Origin: Methylophilus sp.
Lineage (GTDB): Bacteria > Pseudomonadota > Gammaproteobacteria > Burkholderiales > Methylophilaceae
DNA length: 5,641 nucleotides
Assembly: GCA_027489475.1 (NCBI GenBank)
Contig: JAIXZQ010000124.1
Coordinates: 1-5,641, forward strand
Reading direction: 5' to 3'
Of the stretch, positions 5,358-5,641 are shown piece after piece. How positions within the stretch are numbered: the first letter of the stretch is position 1; each line of letters begins with the position of its first letter. Made by a program: the position numbers and the translations under genes. The notes under the pieces are model-generated. The model ran no database searches. It saw only the letters and a program-made list of their open reading frames with translations, and was not told where the DNA came from.

Positions 5358-5441
5358 TTGAGGGTCCACACCCGCCATGCAAGCAGGCGTGGTCTGCACC
5401 CGGTGACGAGGCTTGGCGTCGCAGGCTAAAGCATCGTCATC
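5331..5441 (-). ncRNA. Candidate free-standing small RNA, about 110 nt
   Basis: Between the terminator of the gene on the right and the UUCG-capped terminator lies a compact minus-strand unit. From its inferred start near 5441 it holds: hairpin 1, TGACGA/TCGTCA (5434-5439 with 5404-5409) plus GCTT/AAGC inside a single mismatch and a 14-nt loop; two bases later hairpin 2 (5362-5401), built from GGGT/ACCC, CCAC/GTGG and GCC/GGC with bulges; then a 5-nt linker and the terminator stem. Almost every base is in a helix or loop. A promoter-like element precedes it. The only long frame on this strand starts inside the upstream terminator and reads through the downstream one, so it is not credible. 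It does not match tmRNA, SRP RNA, RNase P RNA or 6S RNA as I know them. Targets are unknown; an Hfq-type trans-acting RNA is one possibility. Confidence 0.6.
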
Positions 5442-5447
5442 AATTAT

Positions 5448-5475
5448 ATTATCGGTAGATATTTTAGCTTCTGAA
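5448..5475 (-). promoter_or_regulatory. Promoter candidate for the small RNA
   Basis: On the minus strand TTCAGA (5470-5475, four of six -35 bases) and GATAAT (5448-5453, five of six -10 bases) are 16 bp apart. Transcription would begin near 5441, just before hairpin 1. An overlapping TATAAT (5443-5448) would start inside the first stem arm and has no good -35, so it is less likely. Confidence 0.45.
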
Positions 5476-5514
5476 GGCTGCCCTGACAAAAAATTTATCT
5501 TCATACGTATAGGC

Positions 5515-5548
5515 AAAAAAAACCCCGTCATTCTGACGGGTTTTTTTT
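5515..5548 (-). terminator. Bidirectional intrinsic terminator
   Basis: A 7-bp stem (CCCGTCA, 5524-5530, with TGACGGG, 5534-5540) and a 3-nt loop is flanked by eight A's and eight T's. It ends the minus-strand gene whose stop codon lies about 33 bp to the right. On the plus strand it would stop any transcript running on from the TusA-like gene. It also isolates the small RNA candidate from the gene to the right. Confidence 0.9.
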
Positions 5549-5573
5549 CACTATGGTGCGTAAAGGATAGGGC

Positions 5574-5641
5574 CTACTTGACGGCATCCAAACTGCCCAT
5601 GGCTTTAGGGAAGGTGACGACCCCCCAAGGCATGTTTTTCA
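5574..5641 (-). CDS. C-terminus of an unidentified protein (partial, runs off the right edge)
   Basis: Only the last 21 codons are in the window, ending in TAG (5576-5574): a tail containing MPWGVVTFPKAMGSLDAVK. This frame is chosen because the other two minus-strand frames hold early stops, and because the stop is followed after about 33 bp by a strong terminator in the right orientation. I do not recognise the family from so short a piece. Confidence 0.5.
   Translation of the reverse strand, partial: KNMPWGVVTFPKAMGSLDAVK

Noticed and set aside
5400..5441. Slight resemblance of the small RNA (GACGCCAAGCC) to the GACGCAAAGCC core of c-di-GMP-I riboswitches
   Set aside because: The rest of the riboswitch core and the tetraloop receptor are missing, and no downstream gene on that strand could be regulated.
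5328..5531. Minus-strand frame of 67 codons over the small RNA region
   Set aside because: Its start lies inside one terminator, its end reads through the hairpin and U tract of another, and no ribosome site precedes any of its ATGs.

Overview
The window looks like chromosomal, mostly housekeeping DNA of a Gram-negative proteobacterium. The rpsO-pnp order, the full-length PNPase, a CCA-encoding tRNA-Phe(GAA) and a rhodanese/TusA pair all fit. The protein style suggests a betaproteobacterium, possibly a methylotroph of the Methylophilaceae, but no gene here proves that. I see no insertion sequence, phage gene, CRISPR array or other sign of recent transfer.

Left part (1-3190), all on the minus strand. 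Read in transcription order there is a strong promoter, an rpsO leader with a long hairpin, rpsO (ribosomal protein S15), an intrinsic terminator, a structured pnp leader, pnp (polynucleotide phosphorylase) and a second terminator. A separate promoter then leads into the first 58 codons of an exported protein cut by the window edge. The pnp leader carries a roughly 27-bp imperfect hairpin of the kind RNase III cleaves in the autoregulated enterobacterial pnp leader.

Middle (3191-4473). A PfkB-family sugar kinase (fructokinase-like) lies on the minus strand. Its upstream region holds two inverted repeats near a possible promoter. About 390 bp of non-coding DNA separates it from the divergently read tRNA-Phe. 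That gap holds the kinase promoter region, an unexplained perfect 7-3-7 palindrome, and a strong tRNA promoter with an A/T-rich upstream element and a GC-rich discriminator.

Right part (4474-5641). tRNA-Phe is followed 40 bp later by a single-domain rhodanese and then by a TusA-family sulfur carrier, both on the plus strand with no terminator between them. The pair suggests a persulfide relay: rhodanese cysteine to TusA cysteine. Downstream, a stretch with no credible protein gene encodes what looks like a free-standing minus-strand small RNA of about 110 nt. It has a promoter-like element, two compact hairpins and a UUCG-capped terminator with seven U's. A bidirectional terminator and the last 21 codons of another minus-strand gene close the window.

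The most interesting unexplained item is the small RNA candidate at 5331-5441. Next come the leader structures of pnp and rpsO, and the 12-base core shared by the rpsO and tRNA-Phe promoters. I found no clear new multi-gene system.
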